Positions 50,346 through 59,069 of a stretch of 64,000 nucleotides of DNA are shown here, in pieces (the stretch's first letter is position 1; each line of letters begins with the position of its first letter). Under the pieces are notes generated by a model. That model was given only the letters and a program-made list of their open reading frames with translations. It did not search any database and had not been told where the DNA came from. Origin of the DNA: Hymenobacter gummosus (GTDB lineage Bacteria > Bacteroidota > Bacteroidia > Cytophagales > Hymenobacteraceae); assembly GCF_003970915.1 (NCBI RefSeq), contig NZ_RXOF01000008.1, positions 1 to 64,000 on the forward strand, given 5' to 3'. A program made the translations under genes and the position numbers.

Positions 50346-52154
50346 TTAACTCAAGGATTGGAATATTGCCCTAAAGTCCCCTACTTTATTATTCAAACTT
50401 ATCTTATTTATTATATCCCTCCTTCCTATATTTACAGATTTTGTCTCCAGCCATTTAAATATTTCCTTCAGCGTTTCTTTGCCCATACCTATTTTCAACA
50501 ACTCATCGAATTCATCTACGTCATAATATGCATTAATAATTCTATCTACCTCTCTATCCTGCGCGTTATTACTCCTGAATTCATCATCATTTAATAAGAC
50601 TGCAAGTTTAGATATTTGCTGCTTTAATACCTCCCTGTATTTATATCTATTATGCACAATTGTTTGCTTTAAAAATTGAGCTATTTTCTCTTTAATCACC
50701 ACAACATTCAACACATGCTGCATATCTCCATACTTTGCAGTAATAGCAGCATAGATAGACTCAGGACACAGAAGATAATTTTCTATTTCATACACGTCTA
50801 GAATATGCATATTTACTTTTTTCTTTTTAGCATAGTCTTTAAGTTTATCAACCCACATATTACTCAGCCCATCTCTATCAAGCATCAAAGACACTTTAAT
50901 ATCCTTTTTTAAAACTTCTTTTAGCACGTCTTTAATATTAAAAGGCGTTCTATCATCCTTACCTCTCCCTCTAATCACCGGTATTGTAGTAGAGCCAGCA
51001 ATACAGTTTGCTTCCAAAGTTCTATCGATTGCCTCTAGTATAGAAGTGTCATTATCCTCAATAAATATTAACTGACCAGACAGCGCCGTTTTCGCCAATT
51101 CGTATGTATCTATTCTAGATATAATTTCCTGCTCGACTTCATCTGAGTTTGTCAAAGGAATATTGGCCTTATTTTTAGCAGACACTGGCACCACTTCACT
51201 TGGATCTGCGGCACGTATTATAGAAGTTGAATGAGTCGAAACTATTATTTGAATACCAAATTCTTTTTGTATTTCACGCAATGTATTCGCTAGTTGATTT
51301 TGCAAATTTGGATGAAGATGAGCATCAGGCTCATCAAGCAAAACAATACTAGATATTTCGGGGCAAAAACGATAAATAGGAGCAAGTATTTGCAGTATTT
51401 GCATAAACCCACTTCCTGACGAATTAAAATCAAGAGCAAACTTATCTTTCCCAAGCTCTTCTGAGTACTGAGCCTTCACAAATATGTCATTCTCCGAATC
51501 AAATTCAACTGAATCAAGAGAAAACCCAAAATCCTTAAACAGTCTATCCTTCAATCTGTTATAATTATCTTTATTTTTCTCCCATATATCAAAAAGCAAA
51601 TTTCGAATCACAGAGCTTGCTTCACCAGACCTCATTGTTTCTCTAATAAACGCAGGAAATGTTCTTTCCTCCGTTACTCTCAGCCCTACAAATCCAGTAA
51701 TAAATAATGGTATTTTCCTATGCAAATCAGGCTGATTTAGCAAATCAATATCACTTGAACTACACTTAACATTATAACTACCGAATCTAGTTCTTATATT
51801 AACTCTATAGACATTATTATTCTCATCAAATAGATCTATATCAACACTTGGATTGGCCTGTTCACCAACAACCTTGCCACCGATTGATTTTTTCCTGTAC
51901 CATAACTCATTTGTATTAGACAAGTATACGCCAGGCAGATCGTATAACCCGGTACCGCCTTGTTTGACCTTAGGTAAGCCATCCTTGTCGAATATCAGCT
52001 TATTACCAAATATCACACTCAATGATATATTGATAGCCTGTAAAACTGTTGTCTTACCAGAACTATTCTCACCCATGAGTATAGTAAACGGTTTCAACTC
52101 GACAGTAGAATCTTGAAATTTCTTAAATCTTTTCAGAGCAATTTTTCTCAGCAT
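50346..52154 (-). CDS. Fused AAA/ABC ATPase with TOPRIM/DUF4435-like nuclease domain
   Basis: A 602-residue protein, much more AT-rich than its surroundings. The N-terminal ATPase part has Walker A GENSSGKT (28-35), an ABC-like signature FNSSGSGFMQIL, Walker B LLDEPDAHLHP (D274, E275) and the H-loop in STHSTSII. It is a SMC/OLD/RecF-like fold. After about 350, IFIEDNDTSIL (E366) and LMLDRDGL (D426, D428) fit a TOPRIM active site, and VYEIENYLL matches DUF4435. Related ATPase/DUF4435 pairs act in anti-phage defence (PARIS AriA/AriB), and OLD nucleases are a further model. The start is the ATG at 52154 because homology-like text begins there. Confidence 0.85.
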   Translation of the reverse strand: MLRKIALKRFKKFQDSTVELKPFTILMGENSSGKTTVLQAINISLSVIFGNKLIFDKDGLPKVKQGGTGLYDLPGVYLSNTNELWYRKKSIGGKVVGEQANPSVDIDLFDENNNVYRVNIRTRFGSYNVKCSSSDIDLLNQPDLHRKIPLFITGFVGLRVTEERTFPAFIRETMRSGEASSVIRNLLFDIWEKNKDNYNRLKDRLFKDFGFSLDSVEFDSENDIFVKAQYSEELGKDKFALDFNSSGSGFMQILQILAPIYRFCPEISSIVLLDEPDAHLHPNLQNQLANTLREIQKEFGIQIIVSTHSTSIIRAADPSEVVPVSAKNKANIPLTNSDEVEQEIISRIDTYELAKTALSGQLIFIEDNDTSILEAIDRTLEANCIAGSTTIPVIRGRGKDDRTPFNIKDVLKEVLKKDIKVSLMLDRDGLSNMWVDKLKDYAKKKKVNMHILDVYEIENYLLCPESIYAAITAKYGDMQHVLNVVVIKEKIAQFLKQTIVHNRYKYREVLKQQISKLAVLLNDDEFRSNNAQDREVDRIINAYYDVDEFDELLKIGMGKETLKEIFKWLETKSVNIGRRDIINKISLNNKVGDFRAIFQSLS

Positions 52155-52223
52155 ATGCCTTAGATTTAGCCACAAACACCGCAACAATATTAAAAATCAA
52201 CAACACATACAACAAATTATGAT

Positions 52224-52634
52224 TTAATTAGAAGTAACCTCTAGGCCAACCACCAGAAACACCATCGTCAGGTAGCTCCAGAGTAGGATGAAGAGCACGT
52301 GCACCACCGTTTCGAACCGCTTGCCGCGCCACAGCGCCGCCGAGTAGCCGAAAAACTGCACCAGCAGCCGCAGCAGCCAGAACAGGCCCAGCCCCAGGCA
52401 CACCCGGCGGCCCAGCACGGTGCCCGTCAGCTCGGGGGCGCTGCTCAGGCACAGCAGGCCCATGAGCAGCAGCGCCACGGCCAGAAACAGGGTGTGGATG
52501 TACATCATCTGCCGGTTGATGAGGCTGACGGTGCGCAGCTCGGCGGCCCAGCTGAAGTAGCGCGGAAAGCCCGCGTGGACCAGGGCCAGCAGCACCAGCA
52601 GCCCGCCCACCAGCTTAAGCTGCAGCACTATCAT
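52224..52634 (-). CDS. Four-helix membrane protein
   Basis: A 136-residue inner-membrane protein with four hydrophobic helices and a Tyr/Arg-rich loop (RYFSWAAELRTVSLINRQMM). No catalytic motif is seen. It overlaps the methyltransferase stop by 20 bp, so the two are very likely translated together and work on the same membrane substrate. The family is not recognised. Confidence 0.78.
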   Translation of the reverse strand: MIVLQLKLVGGLLVLLALVHAGFPRYFSWAAELRTVSLINRQMMYIHTLFLAVALLLMGLLCLSSAPELTGTVLGRRVCLGLGLFWLLRLLVQFFGYSAALWRGKRFETVVHVLFILLWSYLTMVFLVVGLEVTSN

Positions 52635-53376
52635 CGGCGAGGAGGACAAAAACCGACACGAAGGGCGTGATTTTCTGCTCGGCGGCCACGCGCAGGCCCG
52701 CCGCCCCGAACACCCGCCGCCACGCCCGCCGCGAGTAGAAGTGAAACGCCCCGACGCTGTAGGCCAGCAGGTTGGCCGCGTCGCGCAGGTGCTCCACCAC
52801 CACGATGCGGCCGCCGGGACGCAGCAGGCGGCGGGCTTCGCGGAAGAAGGCCACGCGCTCCGGCTCCTGCCGGATTTCGTGGGCGGCCAGCAGCAGCACG
52901 ACCAGGTCGGTGCTGCCACCGGGCGCGGGCAGGTGGCGGGTACTTACCGACTGCGTGCCCGGGTAGGCCGCGTAGGCCCGGCGGGCGCGCCGGATGGAAG
53001 CTTCGGTGTGGGCGGCGGGGTCGTAGAAATCGAATACGCGCAGGGTGGCCGGGCGCAGGTGCCGCTGCAGCAGGGCGCTGCTTTCGTCGAAGCCCGCGTG
53101 AATGTTGACCACCGCGGCCCCGGCCGGCAGCCCCAGCCCGTCGAGCCAGCCGAAGCGGTACAGGCCCGAGCCGTCGTACACGTAGGCCGATACCAGCAGC
53201 GACGCGGCCGTGCCCGCCAGCACGGCCAGCGCCGCCAGCCATGCGTACGGGCGCAGCGGCGCGTGCAGCAGCCCGACGGCCAGCAGCAGCGCGGCCCCGC
53301 CCGCCGCCCCCGCGAAGAAGGGCCAGTTGAAGCGCACGATGTTCAGGGTGCCCTGCCAGGGCGTTCGAAGCGTCAT
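52615..53376 (-). CDS. Membrane-anchored SAM-dependent methyltransferase-like protein
   Basis: A 253-residue protein with two N-terminal helices (about 18-65) and a class I methyltransferase-like domain. Motif I is unusual: VVNIHAGFDESS in place of the glycine-rich VLDxGxGxG. FDFYDP provides the acidic residue, and LVVLLLAAHEIR plus ARRLLRPGGRIVVVEHLRD are later motifs of the fold. HAGFDE may be a family trait in this order. The substrate may be a lipid or quinone in the membrane. The small membrane protein gene overlaps its end. Confidence 0.83.
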   Translation of the reverse strand: MTLRTPWQGTLNIVRFNWPFFAGAAGGAALLLAVGLLHAPLRPYAWLAALAVLAGTAASLLVSAYVYDGSGLYRFGWLDGLGLPAGAAVVNIHAGFDESSALLQRHLRPATLRVFDFYDPAAHTEASIRRARRAYAAYPGTQSVSTRHLPAPGGSTDLVVLLLAAHEIRQEPERVAFFREARRLLRPGGRIVVVEHLRDAANLLAYSVGAFHFYSRRAWRRVFGAAGLRVAAEQKITPFVSVFVLLADDSAAA

Positions 53377-53411
53377 ACTCTAATAATCAGAACATCATGG
53401 CAATAATCAGC

Positions 53412-53524
53412 CCGTCCTGTCGAGCTGGTCGAGACATCTCGCGTGCTGACGTCAGGTAGTAACTCAATCGTTCATCGAAGAAATGACAACCCAGCGAGAT
53501 GTCTCGACCAGCTCGACAGGACGG
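53412..53524. repeat. Perfect 31-bp inverted repeat element
   Basis: The arms 53412-53442 and 53494-53524 (CCGTCCTGTCGAGCTGG... and its reverse complement) are perfect. The inner sequence CATCTCGCGTGCTGACG and CAGGTAGTAAC matches the core of the element at 22908 (CATCTCGCTTGCTGATG, CAGGTGGTAA), although the outer arms differ. Confidence 0.8.
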
Positions 53525-53532
53525 CCATTCAT

Positions 53533-54264
53533 TCAATGCCCCGTCCAGGCTTCGCGGCGGCCTTTCTGCCAGTGGTAGGGAATATCATCGGTGACGAAGG
53601 CGCTGGCCAGCTGCGGCGGCCCGGGCAGCTGCTCCACAAGCGGCACCTGGGCGGCCAGCACCTGCACCGGCCGGGGCGTCCAGAACTCGCGCCGGCCCTG
53701 CACGATGGTGACCTGCCCCGCGGCCGCGTCGTAGGAAAAGGTGAACGGCAGCGGGCCGGCGTAGCGGCGGGCCTGGGTCCAGTCGGCGAAGGGGGAGCCG
53801 GGCGGCAGGGCAGCTTCCGCAGCTTCCCAAATGCGCACGTCCAGCCCGGTTTGGGCGGAAAAGATGCGCTGCTCGGGCCCGCGCTGCTCCTGGCCGATGT
53901 CGACGGTGTGGTAGCGGTAGCCGGTGAGCAGGTTGCCCAGCAGCGTCATGCGGCGCTGGTCGGTTTCGGAGCGCAGGATGTAGAGGCCGCGCAGGCGCTT
54001 ACCGGCCGCCGAGCGGTAGCGCACCAGCAGCCGGTAGCCGATGAGGAAAAAATTCTGCCCCAGCCAGGCGGGCAGCCCGCGGGGGCGCAGCTGCCGCGTC
54101 TGCACCATGGCCACGGCCACGAAGCCCCACTCGCCCAGGGTATCGAGCGTCAGGCACTCGGGCAGCAGGGGCTGCAGGGCGGCGGCCGGGGCGGCGTAGG
54201 TCAGCACGGTGGTGCGGGCCAGCCGGGCTTCCACGGCGAAGGGGTGGTGGCGCAAACTCAGCAT
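53533..54264 (-). CDS. DUF2071 family protein
   Basis: A 243-residue soluble protein of the acetoacetate-decarboxylase-like DUF2071 family. Typical text is LTLDTLGEWGFVAVAMVQ, then NFFLIGYRLLVRYRS and YILRSETDQRRM. No catalytic Lys could be firmly placed; function is unknown. The ATG at 54264 overlaps the preceding DoxX stop by one base (TGATG), so the pair is coupled. Confidence 0.87.
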   Translation of the reverse strand: MLSLRHHPFAVEARLARTTVLTYAAPAAALQPLLPECLTLDTLGEWGFVAVAMVQTRQLRPRGLPAWLGQNFFLIGYRLLVRYRSAAGKRLRGLYILRSETDQRRMTLLGNLLTGYRYHTVDIGQEQRGPEQRIFSAQTGLDVRIWEAAEAALPPGSPFADWTQARRYAGPLPFTFSYDAAAGQVTIVQGRREFWTPRPVQVLAAQVPLVEQLPGPPQLASAFVTDDIPYHWQKGRREAWTGH

Positions 54265-54662
54265 CAGGGGCGGGCCGGCCGCGGGGCGGGCAGCCGGAAG
54301 CCGTAATAATACAGCCCGAGCGCGAACAGCCCGGCAAACAGCAGGTTCAGCGGGCCCCAGAGCAGCAAATCGGCGGCCAGCCAGAATTCCAGCAGGTTCA
54401 TCGTCAGCACCAGCCCGATTTGGGTGAGCACGCCCAGGCGCCGCCACCGGCCGCTGAGCACCCACACCGCCATGCCGATTTCGGCCAGGCCGATGAGCCG
54501 GGTGAGCAGCGGGGCGTGGGCCGGCCCGAGGATGCGCGCCACAATGTCTTGGTGGCGCGGCACCAGCAGCAGCACCTTGCACAGCAGCCCGTTGACGAGC
54601 CACACGGCCGCCAGGGCGTAGGTCAGCAGGGCGGGCAGCCAGCGGGAAGCAGTCGGCCGCAT
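54264..54662 (-). CDS. DoxX-like membrane protein
   Basis: A 132-residue four-helix membrane protein of the DoxX-like family: LPALLTYALAAVWLVNGLLC, then LIGLAEIGMAVWVLSG, then LLEFWLAADLLLWG. DoxX-like proteins are linked to redox and quinone functions but the role is not settled. It starts 3 bp after the TPR gene and overlaps DUF2071, so all three form an operon. Confidence 0.85.
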   Translation of the reverse strand: MRPTASRWLPALLTYALAAVWLVNGLLCKVLLLVPRHQDIVARILGPAHAPLLTRLIGLAEIGMAVWVLSGRWRRLGVLTQIGLVLTMNLLEFWLAADLLLWGPLNLLFAGLFALGLYYYGFRLPAPRPARP

Positions 54663-54665
54663 CCC

Positions 54666-55745
54666 CTACCCTTTCGGCCAGGCGTACGCCGCCGACCAGG
54701 CCTGGAAGTCGGCTACCTGCGCGGCGTGCGCGGCCAGCCAGGCTTTGCTTTCTTCGTCGGCGGAGTCGGCCGAGCGCAGCAGGTAGGCGCAGGTTTCGGC
54801 GTAGCCTTTGCGCTGCAGCTCGGCGAAGTAGGGGGCGTAAAACTCCCAGGCGAAGCCCTTGCGGCTCTGGCGGCCGTCTGCCGTGCCCAGGCTCTTGAAC
54901 AGGTCGTTCATTTTTTCGGCGAAGCGCACGGCCGGGGTTTTGCCGCGGTTTTCCTCGGTGTAGTCACCGGCCGACATCAGGCTCAGCAGCATGTCCTGGT
55001 CGCCGAAATTTTCGTCGCCGCGGCCGCGCTGACTGGCTTTCAGCGCGTCGGCGTTCATGGTGAGGCTTACCTCGTTGGCGCCGGTTTTCTTCACGCCGCT
55101 GCCCACCAGGCGGTACAGGTGCTGGATGGCCGTGGGCGCATTGCGGTGGGTGGGCGCCAGCAGCAGAAACCGGCTCAGCTCCAGCACGGCCGGAATGCGG
55201 TTGGAGAGGTCCGCCGTGGCTACACCCAGGTACAGGGCCGAGGTGGGATGCTGCGGGTTGAGGCGGGCAGATTGGCGGTAGGCGCCAATGGCGTCTTCCG
55301 GCTTGCCCAGCTTAAGGTAGGCCTGGCCCATGTTGAAATACAGCAGCTGATGCGTCGGGTGGCGCTTGATGCCCTGCTCGTACACCTTGATGGCTTCGGG
55401 CAGCTTTTTCAGGCGGCTCAGCGAGGTACCCAGGGATACGTAGGCTTCGCCCGGCGCGGCCGCCGGGTCCGCGTCGATGTATTCCTGGAGCAAGGGAATG
55501 GCTTCGGCGTGCCGGTCCAGCTGCGTGTAGTTCAGCGCCATCAGGTACTTGATGAGCTGACTATTGGGCTCCAGCTTCAGGGCCTGCTGGTACTTGGCGT
55601 CGGCTTCCTGGTAACGGTCGACCAGGTGCAGAGCCACGCCTTCCTTGGCCAGCTGGCGCACCTGCTCGGTGGCCTGGGCCGAACTCAGCAAGGGCAGCAA
55701 CCCCAGGGCGGCAATGAGAATGAAACGACGGTAGCGGTGCAGCAT
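54666..55745 (-). CDS. Exported TPR-repeat protein
   Basis: A 359-residue exported protein. The signal peptide ends near LLSSAQ (about 24). Five to six TPR units follow (about 30-200: GVALHLVDRYQEADAKYQQA, then LPEAIKVYEQGIKRHPTHQ, then GKPEDAIGAYRQSARLNPQ). The C-terminal 150 residues form a different, helical domain. TPRs suggest protein binding in the periplasm. The long upstream frame to 56168 is ignored because only the ATG at 55745 gives a signal peptide. DoxX and DUF2071 genes follow it. Confidence 0.85.
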   Translation of the reverse strand: MLHRYRRFILIAALGLLPLLSSAQATEQVRQLAKEGVALHLVDRYQEADAKYQQALKLEPNSQLIKYLMALNYTQLDRHAEAIPLLQEYIDADPAAAPGEAYVSLGTSLSRLKKLPEAIKVYEQGIKRHPTHQLLYFNMGQAYLKLGKPEDAIGAYRQSARLNPQHPTSALYLGVATADLSNRIPAVLELSRFLLLAPTHRNAPTAIQHLYRLVGSGVKKTGANEVSLTMNADALKASQRGRGDENFGDQDMLLSLMSAGDYTEENRGKTPAVRFAEKMNDLFKSLGTADGRQSRKGFAWEFYAPYFAELQRKGYAETCAYLLRSADSADEESKAWLAAHAAQVADFQAWSAAYAWPKG

Positions 55746-55861
55746 AGAAGCAGGGAATAGAAGTTGGAGGAACGCGCCGGGCGCGGCCGCACAAGCTACG
55801 CGGCACCGGCTTGCCGCGCAATGCCCGCGAGCCGGAATCGGCGAATAATTGGCGGCCGGGC

Positions 55862-56293
55862 TTAAGCGGACGGGTGGGCGGCGTGCTTGGCGGTCCATTC
55901 TTCCCACACGGCCTTGGCCACCCGGGTTACTCCTTCTTCCGGCTCGCCGGGCGCGGGCCGCTCTACCAAGCGCCTCAGCTCGGCCAGCAGCTCGTCGTGC
56001 AGGCGAGGTACCGGCGCATTGCGGATGAGGTAGATGATGCACCAGTATTTCCACGCGTCGTCGTCGCCGCGCAGGACTTCCAGCAGCTCGTCCTTTATAT
56101 CGTTGGTGTAGGGCCGCAGTACCTCGGCCACTTCCGCGGCCACGGGCCAGTTGATGTCCTGCAGCCACTGCAGCAGCGGCCCGGCCTGGGCCAGCACGGC
56201 GGCCTTATCGGCCCGGCGCAGGTTCGCCGCCGCCGCGTCGTCAAGCCTGTTCACCGGCACGATGCGCTGCGGGTCGAGCGGCTCGGTGCTCAT
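55862..56293 (-). CDS. DUF5071 family protein
   Basis: A 143-residue soluble protein with the DUF5071 pattern LLQWLQDINWPVAAEVAEVL and ELLEVLRGDDDAWKYWCIIY. Members are small helical proteins of unknown function, often near immunity-like genes. The start at 56293 overlaps the PhzF stop by 4 bp, so it is coupled to PhzF. The C-terminus is charged. Confidence 0.86.
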   Translation of the reverse strand: MSTEPLDPQRIVPVNRLDDAAAANLRRADKAAVLAQAGPLLQWLQDINWPVAAEVAEVLRPYTNDIKDELLEVLRGDDDAWKYWCIIYLIRNAPVPRLHDELLAELRRLVERPAPGEPEEGVTRVAKAVWEEWTAKHAAHPSA

Positions 56294-57093
56294 GCCGGCA
56301 GCTCGATTTCGCCCCGCAAATACGTTACCGCGTAGCCGCTCATCAGCACCCGCTCGCCCTGTAGCTCGCACCACAGGTCGCCGCCCCGGGCCGACACCTG
56401 CCGGGCGCGCAGCCGGGTTTTGCCGAGGCGGGCGGCCCAGTACGGCACCAGCTGGGTGTGGGCCGAGCCGGTAACGGGGTCTTCGGGCACGCCCACCCGC
56501 GGGCCGAAAAAGCGCGAGACGAAGTCAATGTCGCCCGCGCCGGGGGCCGTGACGATGATGCCGCGGTACTCCACCTTGCCCAGGTGCTGCATGTGGGGGC
56601 GCAGGGCCCGGATTTCGGCCTCGGAGTCGAACACGGCAATCAGGTCGGGGCCGGCCAAAATGCTCAGCGGCACGGCCCGCAGCCCGTCGGTGAGGCCGTC
56701 CGGGTGCTGGGCCAGCGGCTGCGGGGGCTGGGCGGGAAAGTCGAGGGTAAGGCGGCCATCGGGCTGCTGGCTTACGCGCAGCGGGCCGCTCTGCGAGTGA
56801 AACGTGAGCACCGCGGCCGTGGCGCCGAGGTGGCGAAACAGCACGTGGGCGGTAGCCAGCGTGGCGTGCCCGCACAGGGCCACTTCCACGGCGGGCGTAA
56901 ACCAGCGCAGCTCAAATTCGTCGGCCGTCCCGGCGCGGGGCACGAAAAAGGCGGTTTCGGCCAGGTTGTTTTCGGCCGCAATGGCCTGCATCTGCTCGGC
57001 GGGCAGCCACTCGCGCAACGGGCACACGGCGGCGGGGTTGCCGGCGAAGATGTGGTCGGTAAAGGCGTCGACCTGGTAGAGGGGCAGCGACAT
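56290..57093 (-). CDS. PhzF-family isomerase-like protein
   Basis: A 267-residue protein of the PhzF/diaminopimelate-epimerase fold. The conserved catalytic Glu lies in NNLAETAFFV (E46), and FTPAVEVALCGHATLATAHV and GVPEDPVTGSAH are family motifs. PhzF isomerises a dienoic acid in phenazine synthesis, but most homologues in other bacteria have unknown substrates, and no phenazine genes are present here. Length is near the family's 260-300. A -7-like box (TAGCTTCG, with C for T) lies 45 bp upstream on minus. Confidence 0.93.
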   Translation of the reverse strand: MSLPLYQVDAFTDHIFAGNPAAVCPLREWLPAEQMQAIAAENNLAETAFFVPRAGTADEFELRWFTPAVEVALCGHATLATAHVLFRHLGATAAVLTFHSQSGPLRVSQQPDGRLTLDFPAQPPQPLAQHPDGLTDGLRAVPLSILAGPDLIAVFDSEAEIRALRPHMQHLGKVEYRGIIVTAPGAGDIDFVSRFFGPRVGVPEDPVTGSAHTQLVPYWAARLGKTRLRARQVSARGGDLWCELQGERVLMSGYAVTYLRGEIELPA

Positions 57094-57367
57094 AGGCGGG
57101 GCGGCGGGGAAAATAAGGGTTGTGGGCGCCGCGGCGAAGCTAGATATTTCGGCTTTTCCGCGCCTATCGTTTTTTGCTTGCTGCTGCTACCCCTACGCAC
57201 GCCCCTGGCCGCCGCGCTGGCCTTGCCGGCCCGGCCCCGCCAGCGGGAGGCCGGGCCCCGGTGGCGCTAAACTTTTTTTCTAACCGATTCCAACCCCGGC
57301 GCCGGGGGCCGGGTCATCCCCTGCTGAAAAGGCCCCGCCCCCGAGTTCCGCCTTCCCTCCCCTGCCT

Positions 57368-58984
57368 ATGAAACGATTTTTACGCACTGCTGCTTTGGGG
57401 CTGCTTCTGCTGCTGGGGGTGGCCGGCCAGCGGGCCGAGGCCTCGCACGCCCTCGGCGGCGACTTGCGCTACGAAAGCCTGGGCAGCAACCAGTACCGCG
57501 TATACTTCCGCAACTTCCGCGACTGTTCGGTGGTGGCCGCGCCCACGTCGGTGACGCTGGCCGCCCGCGTGAACGGCTGCACCACCAACGACCCGCTGAA
57601 CCGCAGCATCTCGCTGCCGCTGATCGGGCCGGGTATGCTGGGCACCCAGCACTGCGCCTCCAACGCCTTTTGCACCGGCGGCGTGGGCGCGGGCCCCAGC
57701 AACTACGAGGAAAACAACTACGCCGGCACCGTGACGCTCCCCCCCGGCCTCTGGACGCTGAGCGTGGAGGAAACGGCCCGGCCCAACCTGGCCAACGCCC
57801 CCGGCAACGTGGGCATCCGCTACGAGGCCACGCTCGACAACCGCGGCGGCCTGCTCAACAACTCGCCCAACTTCGGCTCGCGGCCGGTGGCCTACGTGGG
57901 CTGGCAGCTGAACACCGTGCTGAGCATGGGCGCCTTCGACATCGACGGCGACTCGCTGGCTTTTTCGCTGGTGACACCGCTACAGGGCTGCGGCCAGCCG
58001 ATTACCTACCTGAGCAACCCCGCCGCCACTCCCGGCCCCCTGGCCCACAACCCCGGCTGCCAGCTGCTGCCCACCGCCTCGGTCCCGCCGCACTTTTCGG
58101 CCACTTACCCGCTGCCCACCCGCCTCGATACCAGCGGCACCTGCCCCAGCCGGCAGGTGGCGGCCCGGCCCTTCTACTTCAACCCGGCCAACGGCAGCAT
58201 GAGCTTCAGCGCCGGCGCCTACGACTCGGTATCGACCTGGGCCATGGGCCGCAACCGCTACGTGCTGGCCGTGAAGGTGGAGGAGTGGCGCCGCGTGGGC
58301 GGCGCGTACCGCAACATCGGCAGCACCCGCCGCGAAATGCTCTTCACGGTGGTCCACTGCCGCGGCAACGTGAACCCGCACTTCGCCCCGGCCGTGCGGG
58401 TGCTCAACGTGAGCGGCCCCGTGCCGCTGAGCCAGGAAATTCCGGTGCGCTCGGGCACGGCCGTCAGCCTCGCCCTCACCGCCTCCGACGCCAACGCCGG
58501 CCAAAACCTCACGTTTTCGGCCAACAGCCTGGGCGTGCCGGGCGTGCGCACCCAGCAAACCAGCCCCAACACCTACCGGATGGAGTTTACGCCGCCCGCC
58601 ACCCTGCCCGACGGGCTCTACTCCATCACCGTGAAGGTGGAGGACGACGGCTGCCCGGTGAAGGGCTTCGAGGAGCAGACGCTCACCTTCCGGGTGCACA
58701 GCTCGCCGCTGAACAGCCGCAGCCGGGCCGAGCTGGTCAGCACGGCCTACCCCAACCCGTTTACCGACCAGGTCAGCTTCACGCTGGCCCGCCCCGCCAC
58801 TCCGACGCCGGTGGACATCGTGAACCAGCTGGGCCAGGTGGTCGACCGGCTGCCCGTGCCGGCCGGCGCGGCGCCCGAGGCCCGCTTCGTGTGGCGGCCG
58901 GCGCCCGGCGTGCCGGCCGGCGTGTACCTGGCCCGCTTCCCGGCCGGCGGCCAGACGGTGCGCCTGCTGCGCCTGCACCCCTAG
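57368..58984 (+). CDS. Secreted T9SS protein with gliding-motility-type N-terminus
   Basis: A 538-residue secreted protein. The signal peptide ends near GQRAEA (25), directly followed by SHALGGDLRYESLGSNQYRV and RNFRDC, a start seen in large gliding or adhesion-associated Bacteroidota proteins. The middle is strand-rich and Ig-like (GQNLTFSANS, then LYSITVKVEDDGCP). The end (about 460-538, TAYPNPFTDQVSFTLARP) is a T9SS sorting domain. Likely role: surface display or adhesion. The ATG at 57368 gives an ideal leader. The upstream gap of 274 bp shows no clear promoter. Confidence 0.9.
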   Translation: MKRFLRTAALGLLLLLGVAGQRAEASHALGGDLRYESLGSNQYRVYFRNFRDCSVVAAPTSVTLAARVNGCTTNDPLNRSISLPLIGPGMLGTQHCASNAFCTGGVGAGPSNYEENNYAGTVTLPPGLWTLSVEETARPNLANAPGNVGIRYEATLDNRGGLLNNSPNFGSRPVAYVGWQLNTVLSMGAFDIDGDSLAFSLVTPLQGCGQPITYLSNPAATPGPLAHNPGCQLLPTASVPPHFSATYPLPTRLDTSGTCPSRQVAARPFYFNPANGSMSFSAGAYDSVSTWAMGRNRYVLAVKVEEWRRVGGAYRNIGSTRREMLFTVVHCRGNVNPHFAPAVRVLNVSGPVPLSQEIPVRSGTAVSLALTASDANAGQNLTFSANSLGVPGVRTQQTSPNTYRMEFTPPATLPDGLYSITVKVEDDGCPVKGFEEQTLTFRVHSSPLNSRSRAELVSTAYPNPFTDQVSFTLARPATPTPVDIVNQLGQVVDRLPVPAGAAPEARFVWRPAPGVPAGVYLARFPAGGQTVRLLRLHP

Positions 58985-59069
58985 CTTCCGCTTCCTTGCC
59001 CTCAACTCCTTGTTCCACCGCCTGATACCGATTCCGGCTTTTCAGGATTAGCCGCGCCTCGCCGGCCTT

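Noticed and set aside
50346-52154. A two-gene PARIS system
   Set aside because: Only one ORF is present; ATPase and nuclease-like parts are fused, and no separate AriB gene is seen.
56290-57093. Phenazine biosynthesis locus
   Set aside because: Only a PhzF-like gene is present; no other phz genes occur in the window.
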